Below are positions 1 to 11,933 of a stretch of DNA of 64,000 nucleotides, piece by piece. Each line of letters begins with the position of its first letter. Within the stretch, counting starts at the first letter, position 1. The notes under the pieces are model-generated. The model saw only the letters and a program-made list of their open reading frames with translations. It was not told the origin of the DNA and did not search any database. A program made the translations under genes and the position numbers. The DNA lies in contig NZ_BMKC01000003.1 of the NCBI RefSeq assembly GCF_014643775.1, positions 434,350 to 498,349 of the forward strand, in the 5' to 3' direction. The DNA is from Arenimonas soli (GTDB lineage Bacteria; Pseudomonadota; Gammaproteobacteria; Xanthomonadales; Xanthomonadaceae).

Positions 1-1282
<1,282 letters not shown>

Positions 1283-1297
1283 CGCTCGCAGGCGCGG

Positions 1298-2854
1298 TCA
1301 GCCCAGGGCGACGCCGCGGATCATGAAGAAGATGCCCGCGGCCATCAGCGCAGACGCCGGCACGGTGACGATCCAGGCGGCGACCACCTTGAGCATGATC
1401 GAGCGCTTGACCAGGGCCTGCTTGTGGTAGCGCCGCAGGCTCTTGCGTTCCTGCTTGGAGATCGGGGTGAGGCCGGCTTTGACCTCGCGCTTGAGCTTCT
1501 TGATCATTTCCGATTTTTCGGCGCGCGACGCGGCTTCGAACCGGGCGAAGAAGGCTTCCACCTCGTGCCGTTCGGTCTCGTGGGCGGCGTGGTGGGCTTC
1601 GATCTCGGCGATGATGCGCTGGTAGTTGGCCTTGAGGTATTCACGCAGGAAGCCGACGCCGAACACCGCGCCGATGGTGACGTGGGTGGTGGAGATCGGC
1701 AGGCCCAGCTGCGAAGCCACGATCACCGTCAGCGTCGCCGCCATGGCGATGCAGTAGGCGCGCATCGGGTCGATTTCGGTGATTTCGTCGCCGACCGTCT
1801 TGATCAGGCGCGGCCCGTAAAGCGCCAGGCCCACCGACAGGCCGATGGCGCCCAGCAGCATCACCCACAGCGGCACCGCGACCTTGCCGTGCACGCCTTG
1901 GCTGATCAGCGCATCGTGGATGGCCGCCAGCGGGCCGATGGCATTGGCCACGTCGTTGGAACCATGGGCGAAGCTGAGCAGGGCCGCCGCGGCCATCAGC
2001 GGCAGGGTGAACAGCCGGTTGACCGAGTCGCGGTGGTTTTGCATCGACGCCGCGCGCCTGGAGATGGCCGACTTCACCCAGACGTAGGCCACCGCGCCGG
2101 CGACGGCGCCGATGGCCAGGGCCGGAAGGATGTCCAGCTTGACCAGGGCGCCCAGGCCCTTCACGCAAAGATAGGTCACGAAGGACCAGGCCATAAGCGC
2201 CAGCAGCACGGGAACCGTCTGCCCGGACGCCGCCACCAGGTCGGTGCGGTAGGTGATGCGGCGCTTGATCAGGTACAGCAGGCCGGCGGCGATCAGGCCG
2301 CCCAGCACCGGCGAAACCACCCAGCTGGCGACGATGCTGACCATCGTGCCCCAGTTGGCGACGCCCCAGCCGGCCGCGGCGATGCCGCCGCCGAGCACGC
2401 CGCCGACGATGGAATGGGTCGTTGAAACCGGCGCGCCGATGGCGGTGGCCAGGTTCAGCCACAGCGCGGCCGCCAGCAAGGCCGACATCATCAGCCAGAC
2501 GAAGGCGCCGGCGTCGGCGATGTTCGCCGGGTCGATGATGCCGCCCTTGATGGTGCCGACCACTTCGCCACCGGCGATGATCGCGCCGGCCGCCTCGAAG
2601 ACCGCGGCGATCGCGATGGCCGTCGCCAGGCTCATCGCCCGGGCGCCGACCGCCGGGCCGACGTTGTTGGCGACGTCGTTGGCGCCGATGTTCATCGCCA
2701 TGTAGGCGCCGAACGCCGCCGCCACCACCAGGGTCAGGCTGATGTGGCCGAACTGCCACCAGACATAGGCGGTGCTGAGCACCACGAACAGGATGGCCAG
2801 GGCCAGCCGGACGGTGCTGATGCGTGAGGAGGCGGGGGCGTTGTCGGGGTTCAT
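1298..2854 (-). CDS. Inorganic phosphate transporter, Pit family
   Basis: This 518-residue multi-pass membrane protein of the PHO4/PitA family imports inorganic phosphate with a cation or proton. The two inverted-repeat signatures that line the transport path are intact: GANDVANNVGPAVGARA in the N-terminal half (about residue 57) and HGSNDVANAIGPLAA in the C-terminal half (about residue 305). Between and after them lie about ten hydrophobic segments. A charged cytoplasmic stretch rich in Glu, Lys and Arg sits at roughly residues 415-475, before the last helix. It is longer than short archaeal Pit proteins and similar to proteobacterial PitA. It is convergent to hom and monocistronic. A short run of A/T lies just upstream of the ATG. 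Whether H+ or Na+ drives it cannot be read from sequence. Confidence 0.9.
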   Translation of the reverse strand: MNPDNAPASSRISTVRLALAILFVVLSTAYVWWQFGHISLTLVVAAAFGAYMAMNIGANDVANNVGPAVGARAMSLATAIAIAAVFEAAGAIIAGGEVVGTIKGGIIDPANIADAGAFVWLMMSALLAAALWLNLATAIGAPVSTTHSIVGGVLGGGIAAAGWGVANWGTMVSIVASWVVSPVLGGLIAAGLLYLIKRRITYRTDLVAASGQTVPVLLALMAWSFVTYLCVKGLGALVKLDILPALAIGAVAGAVAYVWVKSAISRRAASMQNHRDSVNRLFTLPLMAAAALLSFAHGSNDVANAIGPLAAIHDALISQGVHGKVAVPLWVMLLGAIGLSVGLALYGPRLIKTVGDEITEIDPMRAYCIAMAATLTVIVASQLGLPISTTHVTIGAVFGVGFLREYLKANYQRIIAEIEAHHAAHETERHEVEAFFARFEAASRAEKSEMIKKLKREVKAGLTPISKQERKSLRRYHKQALVKRSIMLKVVAAWIVTVPASALMAAGIFFMIRGVALG

Positions 2855-2905
2855 GCGGGCGGCAAGTGTAAAAAAAGGTTCACACAGGATGCCAGAATCC
2901 CGGAG

Positions 2906-2981
2906 CCGGAGTCAGAGTCGACCTTTCCCGCGCCCGCCCGATTTGCCGCCGCCGCCGGGGAAAAGTCGACCCTGACCCCGG
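2906..2981. repeat. REP-like long inverted repeat with GTCAGNGTCGAC core
   Basis: Left arm 2906-2929 and right arm 2957-2981 are near-perfect reverse complements. Reading both in the same sense gives CCGG(A/G)GTCAG(A/G)GTCGAC(C/T)TTTCCC, separated by a 27-base GC-rich loop (ccgcc repeats). The arms contain the SalI-type palindrome GTCGAC. It lies between the phosphate transporter and the lipoprotein gene, next to the stop of the latter. The form matches REP/RAYT-associated palindromes scattered in Xanthomonadales and related genomes. No RAYT transposase gene is present in this window. It could also work as a terminator or mRNA stabiliser for the lipoprotein transcript. Confidence 0.7.
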
Positions 2982-2987
2982 TTTTTG

Positions 2988-4166
2988 TCAGGTGCCGCAG
3001 GCCACCCGCAGGTCCAGGGCCGCGGCCACGTCGCGCCAGTCGAACGCGGCCACGCCCATGTCGTCGTGCACGGCGTAGAAGACGCCGGCCGGGAAGCGGG
3101 CGGTCGGGGCCTGGTGCAGCCAGACACCGTCGGTGTTGGCGGTCTTTTCGCCGGCGAAGGCGCCCCGGTAGGCCAGGTCCAGGCGATCGAACACGTGGAA
3201 CAGGCTGCGGTCCTTGAACTGGTCGGTGGCGATCCAGTAGCCGCTGCCGTCGGCGCAGGCCCACAGCGCGATGCCTTCGGCCTGGGCGCCGAACAGGCCC
3301 AGCCCGTGGCTGCTCCCCTGGAACCGCCCGTCGAGGCTGTATTCGCGCAGGGCGGTGCCGGTGTGCTCGTCCTCTTCGGCCACCAGCAGGCGGTCATTGG
3401 CCACGTCGCCCCAAAGCGATTCGGGGATGCGGATGGCGCCGGCCTCGCTGGTGTCGCCGATGGCGCCTTCGTGGCGCGCGGTCACGGCGCCGGCATTGGT
3501 GGTGACGATGAAGCGCCGGATGCGCCGGTCGAGTTCGACCACGGGCGGCACGATGTCTTCGCCCATGGCGTCTTCACCAGCCATGTAGGCGTCGGTCACC
3601 AGCACTTCCAGGGTGTTGTCCGGCAGCGGTCGCAGCCACAGCCCGTAGGGTTTTTCCAGCACGGCCTCGCCGAAGCTGCCCAGGGCCTCGAAGCCGGGCA
3701 GGGCCAGCACCTGCACGCGCTGGTTGTCGCGCTCGACCACGAACAGGTAGTCGCCGTGCACGAAGATGCCGTTCGGGCGCCTGAACTGGCCCAGGTCACC
3801 GCCCACGGTGCCGACGCCGCGCAGGCGTTCGCCGGTTTCGCCGTCGTAGACCACCAGGCCGTGGTCGCCTTCCTTGGCGGTGGCGATCAGCCAGGTCGTG
3901 CCGTCGCCGGCCACCCAGCTGGCCAGCGAATCGACGTTGTCCTCGGGCACGTCGACGCTGCTGAAAGCCTCGGCCACCACCTGGTGCGGCGTGCCGGCTT
4001 CGGCCAGCAGCGCGTCCTTGTCCAGTTCATCCGGCTCGCGTTCGTGGGAAGGCCTGGCATCGGTATCCGCCGCGACCGGGTCTTGCGACGAGGGTGCGCC
4101 GGGCTGGCAAGCCGCCAGGGCCAGGCAGGCGGCAAGCAGGGGAAAGGCGAGGCGAGGCGACGTCAT
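2988..4166 (-). CDS. Phytase-like beta-propeller lipoprotein
   Basis: This 392-residue predicted outer-membrane or periplasmic lipoprotein has a signal peptide ending in the lipobox LAAC, with Cys20 as the modified residue. The mature part looks like a beta-propeller of the 3-phytase family. Strands of the form GTTWLIATAKEGDHGLVVYD, RRPNGIFVHGDYLFVVERDN and AEGIALWACADGSGYWIATD repeat. The C-terminus has the family-like ANTDGVWL and GVFYAVHDDMGVAAFDW segments. Family members hydrolyse phytate using Ca2+ bound at the propeller mouth. I cannot verify every Ca2+ ligand, so activity is inferred. The gene stands alone between a REP-like palindrome and an M23 peptidase-like gene. Its proximity to a phosphate transporter fits phosphate scavenging but does not prove it. 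Confidence 0.65.
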   Translation of the reverse strand: MTSPRLAFPLLAACLALAACQPGAPSSQDPVAADTDARPSHEREPDELDKDALLAEAGTPHQVVAEAFSSVDVPEDNVDSLASWVAGDGTTWLIATAKEGDHGLVVYDGETGERLRGVGTVGGDLGQFRRPNGIFVHGDYLFVVERDNQRVQVLALPGFEALGSFGEAVLEKPYGLWLRPLPDNTLEVLVTDAYMAGEDAMGEDIVPPVVELDRRIRRFIVTTNAGAVTARHEGAIGDTSEAGAIRIPESLWGDVANDRLLVAEEDEHTGTALREYSLDGRFQGSSHGLGLFGAQAEGIALWACADGSGYWIATDQFKDRSLFHVFDRLDLAYRGAFAGEKTANTDGVWLHQAPTARFPAGVFYAVHDDMGVAAFDWRDVAAALDLRVACGT

Positions 4167-4259
4167 GCGGGTTCTCCCGGCGCAGGCAACAAGCCGTGGA
4201 GTCTGCAGCCCAAGAATGACGCACCCATGACACCCGAAAAACGGGCTCAGAGTGCATCT

Positions 4260-5033
4260 CTACCGTTTCAGCGGGAGGTAGCCGTTGGGGCCGATCATGC
4301 GGAAGGGCACCGACACCAGGCGCATGCCGCCGTTCACCTGGATGGCGAAGTGCAGGTGCGGACCGCTGGAAAAGCCGGTGCTGCCGGCATACCCCAGCAC
4401 CTGGCCCAGGTGCACGCGGTCGCCGGTGCGAACGTTGACGCCGCTTTCCTGCAGGTGGGCGTAGAGCGCCATCGAACCGTCGTCGTGCAGCACGCGTACG
4501 AAGTTGGCCTGGGCGGCGAGCGAGCGGTCGGCACCGCCCTCGGCGTGGCCCGCCATCGTCGCCACCACCGTGCCGTCGCGGGCGGCCAGCACCGGCGTGC
4601 CTTCGGCGACGATCAGGTCGACGGCGTAGCGGTTGGCTTCGTCGCCGTGGCTCCAGCCGCCGTGGAAACCCTGGCCAAGTTCGAAATCCGATTCTTCCAC
4701 CGGCAGCGAATAAACCACGTCGCGCGCCTGGGCATGCGGCGGGCCCGGCACCGCCAGCAGCCGCAGTTCGTGCCGGCCGCCTTCGGCCACGGGCCAAAGG
4801 CGCGCCATGGTGGCCTGTTCGCCCGGCCCGAGCACGCGCCGGTACGGAAGGCCCGGTTCGCTGGCCATGCCCTGCCATTGGTCGGCCAGCAGTTCGACTT
4901 CAATCGGGCCGGCGCTCCGGTTGACGGCCACGGCGACCTGTTCGCCGCCCTGGCGGTGCACGGACAGCTGCGCCAGTTCGGCCGCGCCGACGGGCAGGGA
5001 AAGCAGGGCGAGCAGGGCCAGGGCGGGTTTCAT
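4260..5033 (-). CDS. M23-family metallopeptidase-like periplasmic protein
   Basis: This 257-residue protein starts at MKPALALL, whose hydrophobic stretch ending ...LPVGAA is a clear Sec signal peptide. Residues 20-125 form a beta-rich domain of unknown role. Residues about 130-245 are an LytM/M23 fold: SHGDEANRYAVDL, EGTPVLAARDGTVV, YAHLQESGVNVRTGD and SGPHLHFAI. The HLHF motif and the upstream His/Asp supply the expected Zn ligands, in the divergent subfamily where the first motif is not a compact HxGxD. Such enzymes cut peptidoglycan cross-links or activate amidases; which of these applies is unknown. The ATG overlaps the stop of the upstream MASE1-GGDEF-EAL gene by 4 bases, so the two are probably cotranscribed. 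Confidence 0.78.
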   Translation of the reverse strand: MKPALALLALLSLPVGAAELAQLSVHRQGGEQVAVAVNRSAGPIEVELLADQWQGMASEPGLPYRRVLGPGEQATMARLWPVAEGGRHELRLLAVPGPPHAQARDVVYSLPVEESDFELGQGFHGGWSHGDEANRYAVDLIVAEGTPVLAARDGTVVATMAGHAEGGADRSLAAQANFVRVLHDDGSMALYAHLQESGVNVRTGDRVHLGQVLGYAGSTGFSSGPHLHFAIQVNGGMRLVSVPFRMIGPNGYLPLKR

Positions 5034-7249
5034 CGGCCGCCAGTTTCCGCCAAACCGAAATATTCGTCGATGGGCGTGGGCGCGTCGAAGGTGAAGCCCT
5101 GGCCGAAATCCACGCCCAGCGCCTGCAGTGCCTGCCGCTGGGCTTCGGTTTCGGTGTGTTCGGCGATGGACTTCTTGTCCAGCACGTGGGCGATTTCGTT
5201 GATCGACCGCACCACCGCCTCGGCCATCGGCGAATGGTGCATGTCGCGCACGAAGCTGCCGTCGATCTTGAAGTAGTCCACGTCCAGCGCGCGCAGGTAG
5301 TTGAAGGAACAAAAGCCCGTGCCGAAATCATCCAGGGCGAACCGGCAGCCCAGTTCGCGCAGCTGGTTGATGAACCGCTGGGCCCGGGCCAGGTCGCGCA
5401 CGGCGCTGGTTTCGGTCAGTTCGAAGCACAGGTGCCTGGCGGGGAAACTGCTGCGGCGCAGCCGTTCGGCCACGAAGCCGATGAAGCCCTCGTCAATCAC
5501 CGCTTCGCCGGACAGGTTGATGCAGCACGACTCGACCGTGGCGGCGGCCTCGGGGTGGGATTCCAGCCAGGCCAGGGTCTGGCTGATCACTTCGCGGTCG
5601 ATGCGCGTGCCCAGGCGGAATCGTTCGGCCGCGGGCATGAACTGGGCGGGCTCCAGGCGTTCGCCGGTGCGGGGGTCGTGCAGGCGCAGCAGGACCTCGA
5701 AATGCCGGCCCGAGCCGGCACCCGGCTGCAGCGGCACGATGGACTGGCAGTACAGGGCCAGGGTGTTCTTCTCCAGCGCTTCACGGATGCGCACCACCCA
5801 GCGCATGGCCGCGGTGCGGTCCAGCAGTTCGCCGGCGTCCAGGCTGGCCAGGCAGACCCGGTTGCCCCCCTGTTCCTTGGCGGTGAAGCAGGCCGCGTCG
5901 GCCTGCGAAAGCAGCTGCGCATAGTCGGCCTGGCCGGGCAGGAAGGTGACGATGCCGACGCTGGCCGTGGTGCCCAGCATCTGGCCGTTCCACCCACAGC
6001 GGTAACCTTCGATGGCGCGCAGCAGGGCACGCATGCGGTCTTCGGCCACCATCGGCGTGCAGTTGCGCAGCAGCAGCGCGAACTCGTCGCCGCCGGTGCG
6101 CGCGACCCGGTCCTCGGATCGCATGTGCGCCGAAATCACGCCGGCGACGCCGCGGATGAGCTGGTCGCCGGCGGCGTGGCTGGCGGTGTCGTTGATCAGT
6201 TTGAGGTGGTCCAGGTCGAGGTAGGCCAGCGCCATCGGTACGGTTGAGGTTTCGGCCAGCACCGGCCGCATGCCTTCCTCGAAGGCGTTGCGGTTTTCCA
6301 GGCCGGTCAGCGGGTCGATGTTGGCGCGGTGCTTGAGCACGCTGGCCGCGACCCGCTGCTGGTGCATGGCGAAGGCCAGCATCAGCGGCAGCGCCGCCAC
6401 CTCGACCAGGAACACCAGCAGGTAGAGGCTGTCGAGCGGGTCGGTGGCGCGCGGGTAGCCGGCGGTGCCGAAGCCCGCGAGTCCGGCGATGAGCAGCATG
6501 GTCAGGGCGCTGGCGATGGCAGTGAAACGAGGCGGCAGGCGCACCGCGCTCCAGACCATGACGCCCAGCGGCAGCGCCACCAGGCCCAGGGCGTAGTTGC
6601 CGCCGTAGCTGCCGCCCCAGGCCATCAGCAGGTAGCTGGCCATCAGGGCGATGTTCCAGCCCAGCCGTTCGGCTTCCGAGGCGTATTCGCTGTCGGCGAA
6701 ACGCCGGCGCTGGCCGGCGCGGCCCGGCAGCAGCAGCATCACGGCCGGCGCGATGCTGGTGGCGCCCAGCAGGTCGCCCAGCAGCCAGCGCCCGGCCGAG
6801 GCGGGCAGTTGTTCGGTGACGATCATGCCGGCATGCAACATGCCGGTGGTTCCGATGATTGCGCTGACCGTCGCCATCACCAGCGACCCGCCCAGGGCAT
6901 GCAGGCCGAAGCGCACCGTCAGCAGGTCGTCCATGGGCTGCCGGCGCATCAGCCAGGCCCCGGCCATAACGCCCAGGAAGTTCGAGGCCATGGACCAGGG
7001 CACGAAGCTGCGCGGCACCGGTTCGAACAGGACGTGCACCAGCAAGGTGCCCAGCGGCACGAACCAGGCCACCCGCAGCCCGTAGCGCAGGACGCCGGCC
7101 AGGCCGATACCGGCCGCGGGCCAGAACAGGGCTACTTCGTCGGGCCCGCCGCGCAACAGGCTGGAATAGGCGCCGCCGGCGACGTAAAGCGCCAGCAGGA
7201 CCAGTAAGATGGTTATCCGGCGCAGCGAAGCGGGCATGTCCGGGAGCAT
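5030..7249 (-). CDS. MASE1-GGDEF-EAL membrane protein (cyclic-di-GMP turnover)
   Basis: This 739-residue inner-membrane signalling protein has residues 1-290 forming a MASE1-type sensor of about eight to nine helices, including the FWPAAGIGLA segment. A GGDEF domain follows with IDPLTGLENRNAF, DLDHLKLINDTASHAAGD and an intact TGGDEF near residue 385, so diguanylate cyclase activity is possible. The C-terminal EAL domain has EVLLRL instead of EALLR near residue 516, keeping the catalytic Glu. It also keeps DDFGTGFCSFNYL and the KIDGSFV lysine segment, so phosphodiesterase activity is plausible too. Which activity dominates cannot be decided from sequence. The stop overlaps the M23 start. The ligand sensed by MASE1 is unknown. 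Confidence 0.88.
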   Translation of the reverse strand: MLPDMPASLRRITILLVLLALYVAGGAYSSLLRGGPDEVALFWPAAGIGLAGVLRYGLRVAWFVPLGTLLVHVLFEPVPRSFVPWSMASNFLGVMAGAWLMRRQPMDDLLTVRFGLHALGGSLVMATVSAIIGTTGMLHAGMIVTEQLPASAGRWLLGDLLGATSIAPAVMLLLPGRAGQRRRFADSEYASEAERLGWNIALMASYLLMAWGGSYGGNYALGLVALPLGVMVWSAVRLPPRFTAIASALTMLLIAGLAGFGTAGYPRATDPLDSLYLLVFLVEVAALPLMLAFAMHQQRVAASVLKHRANIDPLTGLENRNAFEEGMRPVLAETSTVPMALAYLDLDHLKLINDTASHAAGDQLIRGVAGVISAHMRSEDRVARTGGDEFALLLRNCTPMVAEDRMRALLRAIEGYRCGWNGQMLGTTASVGIVTFLPGQADYAQLLSQADAACFTAKEQGGNRVCLASLDAGELLDRTAAMRWVVRIREALEKNTLALYCQSIVPLQPGAGSGRHFEVLLRLHDPRTGERLEPAQFMPAAERFRLGTRIDREVISQTLAWLESHPEAAATVESCCINLSGEAVIDEGFIGFVAERLRRSSFPARHLCFELTETSAVRDLARAQRFINQLRELGCRFALDDFGTGFCSFNYLRALDVDYFKIDGSFVRDMHHSPMAEAVVRSINEIAHVLDKKSIAEHTETEAQRQALQALGVDFGQGFTFDAPTPIDEYFGLAETGGR

Positions 7250-7270
7250 AGGCCGGCTGCCCGCCCGGGA

Positions 7271-10200
7271 CTAGTGGCCGGGGCCGCCCGGAGGCGGCGT
7301 GAGCTTGTCCGAAGTCAGCAGGGCCAGCCGGCCGGCTTCGAGCAGGACGTCGGGGTCGCCGCGCAGCGCTTCCTGCAGGTGCGCCAGGTCGGTGTCTTCA
7401 CGGGCACGATAGGCAGCCCAGCCGTTGCGGCCGTGTGCCTTGACGTAATACAGGGCCCGGTCGGCCATCTCGATCATCTGTTCCCAGCCCAGGCCACCGC
7501 GGGCGTCGCGGAACAGCGGACATTCGATGAAGCCCACCGAGCAGGTGATGCGCAGGGGCTCGGTGCCGCCGATGTCGAAGCGGTGTTCGGACACGCAGGC
7601 GCAGATGCGGTCGCCCAGCATCGGCAGGTGCCGGTTGGGCATGGGCCGGAACACGATGAGGAACTCTTCGCCGCCCCAGCGCGCGATGTAGTCGCCGGTG
7701 CGCACCATCTGGCCCAGCACCTGCGCCACCTGCTGCAGCACCCGGTCGCCGGCCTGGTGGCCGTGGGTGTCGTTGACGTCCTTGAAGTGGTCGATGTCGA
7801 TCAGCGCGAAGACCATCACTTCGTCGGCCGAGCCGCGACGCACCGTTTCGCGGTCGTAGTAGGCGATGTCGGCGGGGATCTGGTTGGCCAGGTAGCGCCG
7901 GTTGCGCAGGCCGGTGAGCGGATCGGTCTGGCTGGCTTCCTCCAGGCGGTGGTTGGCCACCTCCAGTGCTTCGGTGCGCTGGCTCACCAGCAGTTCCAGC
8001 GCCTCGCGCTGGCGGCGGTGCTTGCCCAGCTGCCGCCGGTAGCCGGCATAGACGATGCTTGCGCCCAGTCCCGCCAGCAGCCAGTAGAACAGCGGCGTCT
8101 CGTGGAACTTGGGCTGGATCCGGAAGCCCACCTGGGCCGGTGCCGGGCTCCAGGTGTCGGCATTGTTGGACCCTTCGGCCTCGAACACGTAGGCGCCGGG
8201 CGGCAGGTTCGTGTAGTTGACGTTGCGCCGGGTCGGGTCGTCGAGCGTGCGCCAGTCGGCGTCGTAGCCGACCAGCCGGTAGCGCAGTTCGACGCTCTTG
8301 GGGTCCTGCAGGCTGAGCACGGTGAACTCGAAGGCCAGGTCGCGCTGGTTGGGCGCGAGTTGCCAATCGGCGCTGGCGTCGGCCGGGCGCCACTCGCCGC
8401 CGACCTGGATGCGCTCGATCACCGTGCGCGGCGCCGTGGCGTTCTTGACGATGCCGCGGGTGGCCATGGCGACGACGCCGTCGCGGGTGGGCAGCCACAG
8501 TTCGCCGCGTTCGATGAAACCCTTGGCGTTGCCGGCGCCGTTGCAGCAAAAGCCCTTCTGGCCCCCGCGACGGTCGCCGCGTTCATTGAGCAGCATCTCG
8601 CCGCGCACGTCCTCGCGGTTGCCGGCGGCGACGTCGGTCATGTCCTGCAGCAGCACGCGGTGCACGCCGCGGATGCCGGCCACCCACAGGTAACCGTCCT
8701 GGCCGTGGGTGATGAAGAACGGCGAGTTCACCGGCATGCCCAGGCCGGCGTCGAACGCATGCCAGCGGCCATCCTGCTCCAGGAAGATTTCCTCGGACAA
8801 GGCGCCGATGACCAGGCGTCCATCGGGCAACTCGTGGATGGCCGTCACGTCCAGGTCGCTGCGCAGGCCGGCCTCGAGGCCAAGCGGTTCAAGCTTGTTG
8901 CCCTGCAGCTCGTACAGGCCCGACTGGGTACCCACCAGCAGGCGGCCGTCGCGGGTTTCGTGCAGCACCCGGGTACGCGGGTCGCGCAGGCCCTGGGCCG
9001 CGCCGAAACCGGTCAGGCCGTCGCGGGTCAGCCGGAACAGGCCGGCGGTGCTGGCAAACCACAGCGCACCGCGCTGGTCACGCAGGATGCCGTTGACCTG
9101 GGCGCTGCGCATCGGCGCCAGCACGGCCGGAAGCTCCAGGTCCGCGCCGTTGCGCAGCACGGCGACGCCGCGCCGGGTGCCGATCCAGATGGCGTCGCGT
9201 TCGGGCAGCAGGGTGTAGGCGTTGGGGTGGGGCAGGTCGGCACCGGCGATCACTTCCCGGAAGTCGCCGTCCTGCATCACGCTCAGGCCGCTGTTGGTGC
9301 CGACCCACAGCTCGCCTTCCTGGCCACGCGCCACCGACCACACGATCTGGTCCTGCAGGCCCTCGAAGCTGCTGTAGCGACGGGTCCAGCCATTCCAGAC
9401 CCGGGTGATGCCCTCCCACTGCGACCCCAGCCACAGGTTGCCTTCGCGGTCCTCGAACATAGCGCGCACGGCCGAGCCCATGGGGTCGTTGCGGACCACT
9501 TCGGTGACCCGGCCGGCGCGCAGCCGCGCCAGGTCGTCGACCATGCCGATCCACAGGTTGCCGTCGCGGTCCTCGTACATCGATTCGATCGGGGTGTTGG
9601 CCAGGCGCGGGTCGCCTTCGTAGCGGAGCCACTGGTCGCCTTCCCGGAAGAACAGGCCGTTGCTGGTCGCCGCCCACAGCCGCCCGTGGGCGTCGAGCAG
9701 CTGGGTCACCACGGTGTCGTCGTCGCCGTCGGGCATCGGCAGCAGCTGGGTGTCCCCTTCGGAGATGCGGTAAACCCGGCCGCGGCTGCCGACCCACAGG
9801 TCAGCGCCGCGCGCGAGCAGGGCGGTGGCCGGGCGCGGCAGCGGGTGCAGCAGCGCCAGTTCCTTGCCGGTGGCGCGATAGACGCCATCGGGCGCGGCGA
9901 CCATCAGGTCGCCGGAGGGCATGGCCTCGATGTCGGTGGTGTCGAGCGCGCGGCCGGGTTCGTCGCCGGCCACGGGGACCGCCCGGAACTGGCCGTCTTC
10001 GTAGACACTCAGGCCCCGGTAGGTGGCGATCCAGATCCGGTTGGCCGGATCGACGTGCAGGTCGTGGATCCAGATGCCGCGCAGGCCCGGGGTGGTTTCG
10101 GGATTGAACGCCTGGAAGCGGATGCCATCGAACCGGGCCAGGCCGGCCTGGGTGCCCACCCACAGGTAGCCGGTGCGGTCCTGGGTGATGGCCAGGGCGC

Positions 10201-10339
10201 TGATCTGCGGCAGCCCTTCCTCGATGCTCCAGTTGTTGCGGACGTAGTGGTGGAAGGACTTGTCGGGGTCCAGGGCCAGCACATTGCCCGCCAGCAGCAA
10301 GAGCGCGAGCAGGGCGGTCAGCTTCGGGACACGGCGCAT
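7271..10339 (-). CDS. Two-component-type propeller / Y_Y_Y / GGDEF diguanylate cyclase
   Basis: About 1,022 residues. The chosen start, MRRVPKLTALLALLLLAG, gives a compact signal sequence ending at ...NVLA. Starts at 10369 and 10405 are also open. The periplasmic part has repeated blades of the form GYLWVGTQAGLARFDG, RIWIATYRGLSVYEDG and GNLWIGMVDDLARLR, typical of the 14-blade regulator propeller. A Y_Y_Y domain follows (about 675-740), then one membrane helix (FYWLLAGLGASIVYAGY) and a coiled linker. The GGDEF domain has DPLTGLRNRRYL, LIDIDHFKDVNDTHGHQAGD and an intact GGEEF near 888. Family members turn an extracytoplasmic signal into c-di-GMP synthesis. There is no EAL or HD-GYP partner domain. 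It lies 21 bases upstream of the MASE1 gene on the same strand, so the two may share a transcript. Confidence 0.88.
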   Translation of the reverse strand: MRRVPKLTALLALLLLAGNVLALDPDKSFHHYVRNNWSIEEGLPQISALAITQDRTGYLWVGTQAGLARFDGIRFQAFNPETTPGLRGIWIHDLHVDPANRIWIATYRGLSVYEDGQFRAVPVAGDEPGRALDTTDIEAMPSGDLMVAAPDGVYRATGKELALLHPLPRPATALLARGADLWVGSRGRVYRISEGDTQLLPMPDGDDDTVVTQLLDAHGRLWAATSNGLFFREGDQWLRYEGDPRLANTPIESMYEDRDGNLWIGMVDDLARLRAGRVTEVVRNDPMGSAVRAMFEDREGNLWLGSQWEGITRVWNGWTRRYSSFEGLQDQIVWSVARGQEGELWVGTNSGLSVMQDGDFREVIAGADLPHPNAYTLLPERDAIWIGTRRGVAVLRNGADLELPAVLAPMRSAQVNGILRDQRGALWFASTAGLFRLTRDGLTGFGAAQGLRDPRTRVLHETRDGRLLVGTQSGLYELQGNKLEPLGLEAGLRSDLDVTAIHELPDGRLVIGALSEEIFLEQDGRWHAFDAGLGMPVNSPFFITHGQDGYLWVAGIRGVHRVLLQDMTDVAAGNREDVRGEMLLNERGDRRGGQKGFCCNGAGNAKGFIERGELWLPTRDGVVAMATRGIVKNATAPRTVIERIQVGGEWRPADASADWQLAPNQRDLAFEFTVLSLQDPKSVELRYRLVGYDADWRTLDDPTRRNVNYTNLPPGAYVFEAEGSNNADTWSPAPAQVGFRIQPKFHETPLFYWLLAGLGASIVYAGYRRQLGKHRRQREALELLVSQRTEALEVANHRLEEASQTDPLTGLRNRRYLANQIPADIAYYDRETVRRGSADEVMVFALIDIDHFKDVNDTHGHQAGDRVLQQVAQVLGQMVRTGDYIARWGGEEFLIVFRPMPNRHLPMLGDRICACVSEHRFDIGGTEPLRITCSVGFIECPLFRDARGGLGWEQMIEMADRALYYVKAHGRNGWAAYRAREDTDLAHLQEALRGDPDVLLEAGRLALLTSDKLTPPPGGPGH

Positions 10340-10462
10340 GGAGGGCACGGCGGGGTCCGGGGCGGGCATGGACCGACTATTACGCCCCGGGCATGGGCAG
10401 GGCAAGCGTTCATTGCCACTTTCGTGACCTCTCTCCCCTTGCGGGGCCGCTTTCAGGCACCG

Positions 10463-11845
<1,383 letters not shown>

Positions 11846-11933
11846 GTCGGGTCGGGTTCCGTTTCGGTGGGGGGCGCGTGCAGGCCGTATTCTATGCGCC
11901 TTGCCCGTCGGGCGACTGTACGGCTCCGAATTG

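Noticed and set aside
1424-2425. A plus-strand open frame opposite the phosphate transporter
   Set aside because: Composition is Gly/His/Arg-rich with no motif; the opposite frame is an intact Pit transporter.
10425-10450. CCCC-TTGC-GGGG stem in the gap before sdaA's stop as a terminator
   Set aside because: The stem has four pairs and no T-run; too weak to call.
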